DNA from: Bacteroidales bacterium
Lineage (GTDB): Bacteria > Bacteroidota > Bacteroidia > Bacteroidales > VadinHA17
Length of the DNA: 8,463 nucleotides
Assembly: GCA_012514255.1 (NCBI GenBank)
Contig: JAAZAP010000076.1
Span: 1-8,463 of the forward strand
Reading direction: 5' to 3'
Part shown: positions 1 through 6,690 of the stretch, piece after piece
How positions within the stretch are numbered: position 1 is the first letter of the stretch
Layout of the letters: each line of letters starts with the position of its first letter
The notes under the pieces: generated by a model
The model's database searches: none
Told to the model about the DNA's origin: nothing
Seen by the model: only the letters and a program-made list of their open reading frames with translations
Made by a program: the position numbers and the translations under genes

Positions 1-445
1 AGGCCACATTCAATGTTTGCTTATCGATAGTGACGTTCTGAGCCTCACTGTCATACTCATTTGCCACTTTCAGACTATTGTCTTTAATATCAAAGAGGTA
101 TGCTTTACTGCCGGAGATGAAATAGAAGCTGTTGGCATCAATCCATGATATCATCGGGAAGCGCTGCAGAGGCTCCCCTCTGTGCGGGCTCATTTTCGCA
201 CTGAGAAGCCCGAGGGTCACCAGTGTGTCCGCCTCCGCCTCCCTTCCGGCCTTCTTCTGAAGGAGGCAGTTATTTTCAACATATGTATAGGCATCCATAT
301 CCCCGCGCCATGCCAGGTTAAAAATGCTCTTCGCACGAAGTGCGGGATTCAGATAGTCAGATGCTGTAAACACTTTATCCTGTGCTGTGACCAGTGATGC
401 ACATGTAACCAGGAACAGTACAATAAGGAATAATGATCTCTTCAT
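1..445 (-). CDS. Secreted S9-family dipeptidyl peptidase (DPP IV-like), N-terminal part, cut by window edge
   Basis: An open frame runs without a stop from the ATG at 445 to the left edge, giving about 148 residues. Seen: a basic start (MKRS), a hydrophobic stretch and a -TAQ/D end near residues 22-23, a typical Bacteroidota signal peptide. The mature part contains LAWRGDMDAYTYVENN and FPMISWIDANSFYF. I recognise this pattern from the start of the DPP IV beta-propeller domain of Bacteroidota S9B peptidases. Enzymes of that family remove X-Pro or X-Ala dipeptides from the N termini of peptides in the periplasm or at the cell surface. The catalytic alpha/beta-hydrolase domain, with its Ser-Asp-His triad, would lie outside the window, so activity cannot be judged. 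The gene lies downstream of the permease on the same strand, with about 200 bp between them. No clear promoter or Shine-Dalgarno was found. The main alternative is another S9 subfamily with the same propeller. Confidence 0.72.
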   Translation of the reverse strand, partial: MKRSLFLIVLFLVTCASLVTAQDKVFTASDYLNPALRAKSIFNLAWRGDMDAYTYVENNCLLQKKAGREAEADTLVTLGLLSAKMSPHRGEPLQRFPMISWIDANSFYFISGSKAYLFDIKDNSLKVANEYDSEAQNVTIDKQTLNVA

Positions 446-522
446 GAATATTTCAATTTTTAGTATTTCTCTTATCAGTTAGTGAGGCCGGGGCAGAAGC
501 ACAAAGATCCGTGAGGGAGGTG

Positions 523-676
523 ATCCCTCGCCGTCACCCCTGCTTCCGTATCCTCCTTCGCCGTCATCCCTTCTTCCGGATCATCCCTTCTTCCAGATCA
601 TCCTTCGCCGTCATCCCTTCTTCCGGATCATCCCTTCTTCCGGATCATCCTTCGCCGTCACCCTTTCTTCCGGATT
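523..676 (-). repeat. Compound tandem repeat of 30- and 17-nt units overlapping the permease 3' end
   Basis: Read on the minus strand from 676 to 523, the units run 30-17-30-17-30-30 nt and fill the tract exactly. The 17-nt unit is GATCCGGAAGAAGGGAT. The 30-nt unit is the same followed by GACGGCGAAGGAT. Copies differ by a few substitutions, most in the first and in the last one. The first 30-nt copy (676-647) encodes the last residues of the permease (SGRKGDGEG). Its stop codon TGA forms at the unit junction, GGA-TGA-TCC. The other five copies follow as untranslated sequence. There are no unique spacers, so this is a minisatellite and not a CRISPR array. It probably grew by duplication of the gene's 3' end (inference). 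Confidence 0.85.
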
Positions 677-2048
677 TAAAAATAAAGTAAACCGGGATGC
701 CAGCCAGTATCAGTGACAATCCGATCATTGCCTCGCGAGGCCGCGTTATTATTGTATTAAAAAACAATCCGACACAAAACAGAACGAATATTGCCGTCAC
801 AACAGGATATCCCCATACTTTGTATGGCCTGTGCGCATCAGGCATACGGCGGCGAAGGATGAAGACCCCGGTCGCCATTGCCCCGTAGAAAATATAGACT
901 GCGAAGATCAGCATGTCAGTCAGCTGGTCAAACGTTCCCGAGAGTACCAGTACAGATGCCCAGACACCCTGCCACAGCAGCGAATTGCCGGGCACGTTAT
1001 GCCGATTTAGCCTGCCAATACTCCTGAAGAACAGTTTTTCCTGCGCCATGGCATAATAGGGCCTTGATCCTGTGAGGATACTCGCATTGAGGCATCCCAT
1101 GGTTGTGATAAGGATCAGGATTGATATAAAGAGCACCCCTCCATGTCCCCACAGGCTCCTGATAGCTTCCACGGCTGCAATCTGGTTCCCGGCCTCATGA
1201 ACCTGCACAAGCTCCGGGATCGACATTATACGCATATACGCCAGGTTGACCAGCAGGTAGACCAGTATAACCACAACCACACCTATGGCTATTCCTTTCG
1301 GGATATTGCGGTTGGCATTTCTTATCTCTCCCCCGATGAATCCCACCGAGACCCATCCCTGATAGGCCCAGAATGCGGCAAGCATCGCTGTATAGAATGA
1401 CGAGACGGTTACCGACCCATTGCCCAGCTCTCTGAAGTTCATGAAGTTTTCAGGCCTGGGATTATTGTTTGTCAGCCCGGCAATGATGACCACTGCCAGC
1501 CCCGCGCAGACAAAGAAGAATATTGCTTTACCTGTCCACGCCCCGCTTCGCAGGCCGGACATATTTAGCAGTGTGAGCAGCATGATCACTATGATTGCTG
1601 CCAGCTTGATGCCGAAATCCTGGAAAGGAAAAAAGACGCCGCCAATTGAGAAATCATGAAGTGCAGGAAGCAGGTCAGGAATGGGGATAACGCTGTTCAG
1701 CGATTGTACAAGCACATAAGCAAGTGAAGAGATGGTTGCAGTCTGGATGACGGCAAAAAGCGACCATCCATATAGAAACGAAAAGAACCGCTTGTATATC
1801 TTCTTCAGGTAAACGTAATCGCCTCCTGTGTCTGCCAGCATCCCGGCCAGCTCTGCGTTGCTCAGGGCTCCGAAGAGGGTGATAACTCCCCCGACAATCC
1901 ATACCAGAAGAATCCAGACTGATGATTGAAGCCCTTCAGCCATCGGGGCAATCTTTTTGTAAACCCCGGACCCTATGATATTGGCAATGACGAAAATGAC
2001 CACGTATCCTAGGCCAAGCGATCTGGATAAACTTCTCTGATCAGTCAT
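645..2048 (-). CDS. APC-superfamily amino acid permease (LAT/SteT-like)
   Basis: The product is a 467-residue inner-membrane protein with about 12 hydrophobic segments, the usual APC length and topology. TM1 carries the unwound substrate-binding motif IIGSGVY (residues 24-30). Also seen are SNAELAG (63-69) followed by TGGDYVYL (74-81), a NRNIPKGIAIG loop, and RPYKVWGYP before the last helices. All are hallmarks of APC/LAT-type transporters. These take up or exchange amino acids by proton symport or antiport. The exact substrate cannot be read from sequence; neutral amino acids are the usual guess. The ATG at 2048 was chosen because MTDQRSLSRSLG leads straight into TM1. The frame stays open upstream to 2336, but that extension would overlap the divergent gene and looks unlike a transporter. 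No Shine-Dalgarno is evident. The C terminus ends inside a tandem repeat. The S9 peptidase lies downstream on the same strand. Confidence 0.9.
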   Translation of the reverse strand: MTDQRSLSRSLGLGYVVIFVIANIIGSGVYKKIAPMAEGLQSSVWILLVWIVGGVITLFGALSNAELAGMLADTGGDYVYLKKIYKRFFSFLYGWSLFAVIQTATISSLAYVLVQSLNSVIPIPDLLPALHDFSIGGVFFPFQDFGIKLAAIIVIMLLTLLNMSGLRSGAWTGKAIFFFVCAGLAVVIIAGLTNNNPRPENFMNFRELGNGSVTVSSFYTAMLAAFWAYQGWVSVGFIGGEIRNANRNIPKGIAIGVVVVILVYLLVNLAYMRIMSIPELVQVHEAGNQIAAVEAIRSLWGHGGVLFISILILITTMGCLNASILTGSRPYYAMAQEKLFFRSIGRLNRHNVPGNSLLWQGVWASVLVLSGTFDQLTDMLIFAVYIFYGAMATGVFILRRRMPDAHRPYKVWGYPVVTAIFVLFCVGLFFNTIITRPREAMIGLSLILAGIPVYFIFKSGRKGDGEG

Positions 2049-2283
2049 GAGCTGGCATGGTTTTGCTGGTGAGGATGCTAATTTAACAATTATGTAAAGC
2101 GATTTGAGATTTTCGCAAAGCGATTTTCGGAGTTTGATTAGCCTGCCCGGGAATTGTTGATGTCTGATCTTAAATCTTCGTTTTCGCGCAAAGCGATAAT
2201 AAATTGTAACCCCTTTGGATATTCCAATAAAACATTCACGGCAGTTATGCGTATAACAAACCGGACATAAGCTGCTCAAAAAC
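2049..2283. promoter_or_regulatory. Divergent intergenic region with three AAAGCGAT motifs and a GTTAT/ATAAC inverted repeat
   Basis: This region must hold the promoters of the permease (leftward) and of the small secreted protein (rightward). Three same-strand copies of AAAGCGAT lie at 2096-2103, 2117-2124 and 2190-2197. The second and third are preceded by TTTTCGC, which makes short TCGC(N)AAAGCGA dyads. A second dyad, GTTAT-gcgt-ATAAC, is at 2244-2257, only 27 bp before the rightward start. I found no perfect TAnnTTTG box for either gene. Regulatory function is inferred from position and repetition only. Confidence 0.3.
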
Positions 2284-2871
2284 ATGAAAAAATCAATCGT
2301 AATACTGTCTGCTGTGCTTCTCTGCAATGCCCTCAACGCACAGTGGAAGGCGCAGACCGCTGAAACATACGAAAAAACCTACAGGATGGCATTGGTCACA
2401 TCACAGACCGGGGGCGAGACCCTCAGGATAATGCGTGATATTACATCGGGCGTATCGCAGAAAGGTGTCAGTCCCTACGATCAGATATCCGGACAGATCC
2501 TTCTGAATAAAAATGTCGGTACCGAATACATGGTCAACACCATTGTCCTCATTTTTGACGAAAACACAAAAATGTATATACACCAGCCGGCTGATCTGAA
2601 ACAGGGATGGGATGCCAATGCCGCGAGATATATTATTGAGTCCGACTGGAAGATATGGCGCACCGGCGACACAAGGAACAAAGGGGCAGGACGGGCAGCG
2701 GGCGACACCGGTACAGACCTGAAGAAGACTGTGCTTGATCTGATGAAATCATCCAGAACGGTTAAATGTCAGATAGTACTGATCCACAAGATGCATGATA
2801 CCCAATCCATTATCAACACTTCATTCACCCTTCAGAACTCCACAAAATCAATCAACTACCTCTTTAAATAA
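2284..2871 (+). CDS. Small secreted protein of unknown function
   Basis: The product has 195 residues. Residues 1-19 form a clear signal peptide (MKKSIVILSAVLLCNALNA, probable cut before Q20), so it should be exported to the periplasm or beyond. The mature part has no cysteine before position 160 or so and no lipobox, so it is not an obvious lipoprotein. It alternates beta-prone stretches (EYMVNTIVLIF, TKMYIHQP, RTVKCQIVLIHKM, TSFTLQN) with a Gly/Ala-rich linker near 127-140 (NKGAGRAAGDTGTD). I do not recognise a family, a catalytic motif or a repeat. The start is supported by the signal peptide directly after the ATG. It is transcribed divergently from the amino acid permease and converges on the DAACS symporter gene, with a 52-bp gap. 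The gene is probably real, given its length, signal peptide and Bacteroidota-like composition, but no role can be assigned. Confidence 0.75.
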   Translation: MKKSIVILSAVLLCNALNAQWKAQTAETYEKTYRMALVTSQTGGETLRIMRDITSGVSQKGVSPYDQISGQILLNKNVGTEYMVNTIVLIFDENTKMYIHQPADLKQGWDANAARYIIESDWKIWRTGDTRNKGAGRAAGDTGTDLKKTVLDLMKSSRTVKCQIVLIHKMHDTQSIINTSFTLQNSTKSINYLFK

Positions 2872-2905
2872 TATGTCAGAATCCTCTTTCCCTGGAACAG
2901 GTGAC

Positions 2906-2926
2906 AACCGGTCCGGTTAAAGTTTA
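2906..2926. terminator. Weak bidirectional terminator candidate between convergent genes
   Basis: AACCGG-T-CCGGTT (2906-2918) is a perfect inverted repeat in the 52-bp gap between the convergent stops at 2871 and 2924. As RNA it would fold as a 5-bp stem with a 3-nt loop. On the plus strand it is followed by a broken T-rich run (AAAGTTTATTTG), which favours the rightward gene. The stem is short, so this is tentative. Confidence 0.3.
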
Positions 2927-4144
2927 TTTGACGCCTTCACTCAGGTTTTCCATCCTGGAGATAATCACTGCACCGCAACTGTCGCTAAACACATTGACCG
3001 TTGTGCGGAACATGTCCAGAATCCTGTCAACGGCAAGAATAACAACTACACCTTCAAGAGGCAATCCTACGGCTCCAAGTATGATAGACATCATTACCAG
3101 TCCGCTCATGGGGATACTGGCAGCCCCGATTGAAGCAAGCACCGCCGTGACCGCAATGGTCATCTGTGCACCAAAGCTGAGGTCAAAACCGTAAACCTGG
3201 GCGATAAAAATTGTGGCCACGCATTCATAAAGTGCTGTCCCGTCCATATTCATGGTGGCACCAATGGGAAGCACGAAGCCGGCTGCCCTCTTTGATGCTC
3301 CCGAGACTTCTGTCACAGCCTTCATTGTCAGAGGCAGGGTGACAATTGTTGAACATGTTGAAAAAGCCGTAATAAGCGCAGACACCATCCCCCTGAAATG
3401 CTTTACCGGACTAACCCTGCCGAGGAAATAAAGAAGCAGCGGAAGCGTAAGGAACATATGTACAGCCAGTCCTGCAAGAACAATTATGAAGTAAAAGCCC
3501 AGAGGCCGGAAAGCGGCAAACCCTGTTTTTGCCACAATGCTGGTTATGATTCCGAACACCCCCAGGGGAGCAGCCCAGATTATCAGTGAGGTCATTTTAA
3601 GCATTGCCTCAAAAGCCGCCTCGAAAAAACCGGAGACCAGCCTTCGATGATCTGCACCTATCCTTGTAACAAAATATCCGAACAATATTGAAAAGAAAAT
3701 GATAGGCAATACATCACCGGAGGCTGCGGCTGCAATAGGATTTTCAGGAATAATATTCAGTAATATCTCTCCCAGCCCGCGTTCCACTGCCGTGATGGTT
3801 TCAGGGTTCGCCTCAAGGCCAATATCTGCCCCAACGCCCGGCTTAAAAAGGTTTACGAGCAACTGTCCTGTAAATATGGCCAGCAGACTTGTGCAGATGT
3901 AATACACGAATGTCCTCAACCCTATTCTCCCCAGGCCGTGGGCAGAACCCACCTGTATGACGGAACTGATTATGGAGGTGATAACCAGTGGAATGATAAC
4001 CATTTTAAGCAGTCTCAGGAAAATATCTGCAAGAGTATCTGTAAATGGAGTTGCAGGCTCTCCGATAACCAGCCCGGCAATTACTCCAAGAAAGAATCCC
4101 ACAAAAATGAAGATCGTCAGGCTGTATTTCCTTCGAAAGACCAT
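2924..4144 (-). CDS. Glutamate/aspartate:cation symporter, DAACS (SDF) family
   Basis: The product has 406 residues, within the usual 400-430 for GltP/GltPh-type carriers in the inner membrane. They import acidic amino acids or dicarboxylates with Na+ or H+. Seen in order: HP1 with FSTCSTIVTLPLTM (261-274), TM7 with PIGATMNMDGTALY including the NMDGT cation-binding motif (299-303), HP2 with SIGAASIPMSGL (338-349), and TM8 with AVDRILDMFRTTVNVFSD. TM8 supplies D373, D377, R380, N384 and D388, matching GltPh D390, D394, R397, N401 and D405. The Asp/Arg pair at 377/380 points to glutamate or aspartate over neutral amino acids or C4-dicarboxylates. One oddity is Ser387 where GltPh has Gly404. The ATG at 4144 (MVFRRKYS) is preceded by AGGAA. 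A TTG start at 4177 is also open but lies upstream of the likely promoter box. Confidence 0.92.
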   Translation of the reverse strand: MVFRRKYSLTIFIFVGFFLGVIAGLVIGEPATPFTDTLADIFLRLLKMVIIPLVITSIISSVIQVGSAHGLGRIGLRTFVYYICTSLLAIFTGQLLVNLFKPGVGADIGLEANPETITAVERGLGEILLNIIPENPIAAAASGDVLPIIFFSILFGYFVTRIGADHRRLVSGFFEAAFEAMLKMTSLIIWAAPLGVFGIITSIVAKTGFAAFRPLGFYFIIVLAGLAVHMFLTLPLLLYFLGRVSPVKHFRGMVSALITAFSTCSTIVTLPLTMKAVTEVSGASKRAAGFVLPIGATMNMDGTALYECVATIFIAQVYGFDLSFGAQMTIAVTAVLASIGAASIPMSGLVMMSIILGAVGLPLEGVVVILAVDRILDMFRTTVNVFSDSCGAVIISRMENLSEGVK

Positions 4145-4166
4145 TCCGGTTCCTGCGTTCTTTCCC

Positions 4167-4196
4167 CAAACATACAAAAAGAGGCTTACTTAGCAT
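4167..4196 (-). promoter_or_regulatory. Candidate Bacteroidota promoter of the DAACS symporter gene
   Basis: Read on the minus strand, TATGTTTG (4174-4167) matches the TAnnTTTG -7 consensus exactly. About 19 nt upstream (4196-4194) is ATG where the consensus has TTG, a partial -33 match. Transcription would begin near 4160, leaving a short leader before the ATG at 4144. That supports this start codon over the TTG at 4177. Confidence 0.42.
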
Positions 4197-4307
4197 AGGA
4201 ATTATGGCCCAGGTATTGCAATTCAGTCTTATTTAGAGGAGAAAGCTCATTGGAGTTTGACCGCCAGAAGCTATTTCTTTCCCCTGATCTGATACTTTCA
4301 CCGTAAA

Positions 4308-4341
4308 TCTGCAACATGTAAATGGATTTGTATTAAATTTG
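4308..4341 (+). promoter_or_regulatory. Candidate Bacteroidota promoter of the S15 peptidase gene
   Basis: TAAATTTG (4334-4341) matches TAnnTTTG exactly. TCTG at 4308-4311, 22 nt upstream, is a near match to the -33 TTTG. Transcription would start near 4348, about 26 nt before the ATG at 4374. The -33 match and spacing are imperfect. Confidence 0.4.
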
Positions 4342-4373
4342 CCTGTTTGTTATCCTTTTATCAGAGTTATTCC

Positions 4374-6296
4374 ATGAAGAAAATTACCTCCCTATTGGTT
4401 GTTCTGGTTCTTATCCCTGTAAGCCACCCCGAACTGTGTGCACAGAAAAAGGGCAGAAGAGCTGAAGTGACAGCACAGAATACATCAACTTCACAGGCCG
4501 ATCACCGGCAGAATGAAACAGGCCGGGCTCAGGATTATACACGTAATCAATCAGTTACAACAGTCCCTATTATAGCCGACGGTGAAGCACAGAAGATACC
4601 TGCATTTGAAAATCCCGATAACTGGATCCGCGAGGATCTCTGGGTAGAGACTGAGTTTGACACCGATGGCGACGGCAGGCGCGACAGGATGCATGTGGAT
4701 GTCACACGCCCGAAGCAGACTGACACTGAAGGGATAAAGCTTCCCGTGGTGTATGAGTCAAGCCCCTACTTCGCCGGAACCGCAGGCAACAGCAGGGACT
4801 ATTTCTGGAACGTGAGACACGAGCTCAACACTGCTCCCGAAAAGCACATATACCCTCCCCAGATAGAACGCAGGGGCGAACGTCCCGTGATTTCAAAATC
4901 GCAGGTGAAGGCATGGGTACCTTACGGCTTTGCCGTGGTACACTCTTCAGCGCCAGGGACAGGACTCTCACAGGGTTGCCCCACCATCGGCACACGCATA
5001 GAGGCGCTGGCTCCCAAAGCGGTGATAGACTGGCTCAACGGACGGGCCAAAGGATTTACCACTCCTGACGGCAACGAGGAAGTTAAGGCATACTGGACCA
5101 CCGGAAAGGTTGGAATGATAGGCACCTCGTACAACGGCACCATTCCCTTCGCCGCTGCCACAACAGGAGTTGAAGGACTGGAAGCCATAATACCGGTAGC
5201 TCCCAATACATCATATTATCACTATTACCGCTCCAACGGACTTGTAAGGAGTCCCGGCGGATACCTCGGCGAGGATGCCGATGTACTGTATGATTTTGTC
5301 TTCTCCAATCCTGATAACTGTGATTACTGCGACAGAGTGGTAAGAGACGGCGAGATGGCTGCCGGGCTTGACCGGGTCACCGGCGACTATAACGAATTCT
5401 GGCACAAGCGTGACCTGATGAACTATATGAATAACTTCAGGGCTGCAGTGCTGATGGCACATGCCTTCAACGACTGGAACGTTGTCCCCAGCCATAGCTA
5501 CCGTTTCATAAAAAAGCTTAAGGAGATAGGGACTCCCCTGCAGATATATTACCACCAGGGCAGCCACGGCGGCGAACCTCCGTTTAAAATGATGAACAGG
5601 TGGTTCACCAGATATCTCTTCGGTGTGGAGAACGGTGTGGAGAATGACGCGAAAGCATGGATCGTCCGTGAGAAGGATGACAGGCTGAAACCTACACCCT
5701 ATGCTGACTATCCCAATCCTGAAGCCTTACCCCTGACCTTCCACCTCACCCCGGGTGCCCCGGGAGCCGGAGGCCTGGTCTCAGAGAAGCCTGCAAAGCA
5801 GGGCACCGAAACGCTGGTCGACAACTTCTCATTTACCGGTTCTATGCTGGCACAGGCTGAATACACCAATCACAGGCTTCTTTACCTGACCCCCGTTCTG
5901 ACTGAGCCCGTGCACATCTCGGGTGTTGTTAAGATAAAGGTCAGGGCTGCCTCCAGCAAGCCAGCAGTGAACCTGTCGGTATGGATGGTATCCCTGCCCT
6001 GGAATGAATCACGCATGGTGAAGATTACTGACAACATCATCACCCGCGGCTGGGCCGACCTGCAGAACTATCGTTCGATGACTGAAAGCGAGCCGCTGGT
6101 TCCCGGCAAATTTTATGAGATGACCTTTGAGCTCGAGCCCGATGATCAGATCATCCCTGCCGGCAAACAGATAGGGCTGATGATCTTCTCAAGCGACAAA
6201 GAGTTCACGCTTCATCCGATGCCGGGCACAGAGCTGGCGATTGACCTGGACGGTACGCAGGTTACAGTACCGATTGTGGGAGGATGCATCAAGTAA
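4374..6296 (+). CDS. Secreted Xaa-Pro dipeptidyl-peptidase, S15 family
   Basis: The product has 640 residues. A signal peptide occupies about 1-23 (MKKITSLLVVLVLIPVSHPELCA), then a polar Gln/Thr/Arg-rich linker to about 65. The catalytic alpha/beta-hydrolase domain starts with VETEFDTDGDGRRDRMHVDV (91-110), typical of S15 enzymes. The likely nucleophile is S252 in GTSYNG (250-255), the acid D367 in HAFNDWNV (363-370), and the base H398 in YYHQGSHG (392-399). Spacings of 115 and 31 residues resemble those of lactococcal PepX. The C-terminal part from about 450 fits the jelly-roll domain of this family. Such enzymes release N-terminal X-Pro dipeptides; here it should act outside the cytoplasm. 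The ATG at 4374 was preferred over one at 4347 because the signal peptide begins there and 4347 lies at the expected transcription start. A CocE-like esterase is less likely. A terminator follows the stop within 60 nt. Confidence 0.9.
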   Translation: MKKITSLLVVLVLIPVSHPELCAQKKGRRAEVTAQNTSTSQADHRQNETGRAQDYTRNQSVTTVPIIADGEAQKIPAFENPDNWIREDLWVETEFDTDGDGRRDRMHVDVTRPKQTDTEGIKLPVVYESSPYFAGTAGNSRDYFWNVRHELNTAPEKHIYPPQIERRGERPVISKSQVKAWVPYGFAVVHSSAPGTGLSQGCPTIGTRIEALAPKAVIDWLNGRAKGFTTPDGNEEVKAYWTTGKVGMIGTSYNGTIPFAAATTGVEGLEAIIPVAPNTSYYHYYRSNGLVRSPGGYLGEDADVLYDFVFSNPDNCDYCDRVVRDGEMAAGLDRVTGDYNEFWHKRDLMNYMNNFRAAVLMAHAFNDWNVVPSHSYRFIKKLKEIGTPLQIYYHQGSHGGEPPFKMMNRWFTRYLFGVENGVENDAKAWIVREKDDRLKPTPYADYPNPEALPLTFHLTPGAPGAGGLVSEKPAKQGTETLVDNFSFTGSMLAQAEYTNHRLLYLTPVLTEPVHISGVVKIKVRAASSKPAVNLSVWMVSLPWNESRMVKITDNIITRGWADLQNYRSMTESEPLVPGKFYEMTFELEPDDQIIPAGKQIGLMIFSSDKEFTLHPMPGTELAIDLDGTQVTVPIVGGCIK

Positions 6297-6313
6297 TCCG
6301 GGATTCAGATGAA

Positions 6314-6419
6314 CGGATTACTGGCGTGATCCGCAGGGGGGAGGCCTGTGCAACAAAATCCCCGAGCGCCTGCAGCGCTCTTTGGGCTTTTTTGTTTCCA
6401 TCCCTCCGCCGCAAGCGGG
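6314..6419. repeat. Direct repeat unit, copy 1 (terminator-bearing 106-nt unit)
   Basis: First of two tandem copies, 18 nt past the S15 peptidase stop. Positions 6314-6410 match 6422-6518 base for base as far as I can read. Copy 1 lacks a TC dinucleotide near its end, where the unit closes with GCAAGCGGG. It opens with a hairpin: CGGATTAC and GTGATCCG around a TGGC loop, with one T-G wobble. A G-run (GGGGGG) and the terminator hairpin listed separately follow. The open reading frames through it exist on both strands and reflect composition, not genes. Confidence 0.85.
6352..6396 (+). terminator. Rho-independent terminator of the S15 peptidase gene (repeat copy 1)
   Basis: GAGCGC (6364-6369), loop CTGCA, GCGCTC (6375-6380) forms a perfect 6-bp stem. 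It is extended by CCC (6361-6363) with GGG (6384-6386) across a TTT bulge, and by AACAAAA with TTTTGTT at the base. Six T's (6388-6393) follow the stem. It lies about 55 nt after the peptidase stop. It may also act on leftward transcripts. Confidence 0.65.
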
Positions 6420-6421
6420 AG

Positions 6422-6529
6422 CGGATTACTGGCGTGATCCGCAGGGGGGAGGCCTGTGCAACAAAATCCCCGAGCGCCTGCAGCGCTCTTTGGGCTTTTT
6501 TGTTTCCATCCCTCCGCCTCGCAAGCGGG
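6422..6529. repeat. Direct repeat unit, copy 2 (108 nt)
   Basis: Second tandem copy, offset 108 nt from the first, with a two-base TC insertion before the closing GCAAGCGGG (6521-6529). Its opening hairpin is one base pair longer than in copy 1: GCGGATTAC (6421-6429) and GTGATCCGC (6434-6442) around TGGC. The near-complete identity of the copies suggests a recent duplication or strong homogenisation (inference). Confidence 0.85.
6460..6504 (+). terminator. Second terminator hairpin (repeat copy 2)
   Basis: Same hairpin as in copy 1, shifted by 108 nt: GAGCGC (6472-6477), GCGCTC (6483-6488), GGG (6492-6494) and a T-run at 6496-6501. Together they form a double terminator between the rightward peptidase gene and the leftward tRNA unit. 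Confidence 0.6.
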
Positions 6530-6540
6530 CGTCGGTCTGA

Positions 6541-6581
6541 AAACAAAAAATCCCGCCTTCGCTTTGCTCAGGGGGGATTTT
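6541..6581 (-). terminator. Rho-independent terminator of the tRNA-Cys unit
   Basis: On the minus strand AAAATCCC (6581-6574) pairs perfectly with GGGATTTT (6554-6547), an 8-bp stem that closes a loop containing a small CCT/AGG pairing. A T-run (6550-6545) and further T's follow. It starts 6 nt after the 3' end of the intact tRNA-Cys, in the right orientation. Confidence 0.8.
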
Positions 6582-6586
6582 GTTTG

Positions 6587-6657
6587 AGGTCGGTGGCGGA
6601 TTCGAACCGCCGTACCCGGTTTTGCAGACCGATGCCTAGCCACTCGGCCAACCGACC
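6587..6657 (-). tRNA. tRNA-Cys (anticodon GCA), intact
   Basis: A 71-nt cloverleaf on the minus strand. The acceptor stem is GGTCGGT with ACCGACC (7 bp), the D stem GCC with GGC around GAGTGGCTA, and the anticodon stem TCGGT with ACCGG. The anticodon loop is CTGCAAA, with anticodon GCA at 6625-6623. The variable loop is GTAC and the T arm GGCGG-TTCGAAT-CCGCC. The discriminator base is U73, a known identity element of tRNA-Cys. CCA is not encoded, so it must be added after transcription. A terminator follows directly, and the nearest promoter lies upstream of the interrupted copy, so both are probably on one transcript. Confidence 0.95.
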
Positions 6658-6690
6658 ATTATTTTCACTTAACTCAGTACCTCAAAAAAC

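Noticed and set aside
182..397. 71-codon plus-strand frame
   Set aside because: It is antisense to the S9 peptidase frame, which has a signal peptide and family motifs.
523..676. Possible CRISPR array
   Set aside because: Units of 17 and 30 nt abut with no unique spacers, and no cas gene is present.
2049..2336. N-terminal extension of the permease frame to an ATG at 2336
   Set aside because: The extra 96 residues are Cys/Arg-rich, unlike any transporter N terminus, and would overlap the start and signal peptide of the divergent gene.
4145..4177. TTG start of the DAACS symporter at 4177
   Set aside because: It would lie upstream of the exact TAnnTTTG box at 4174-4167. The ATG at 4144 has AGGAA before it and gives the normal N terminus.
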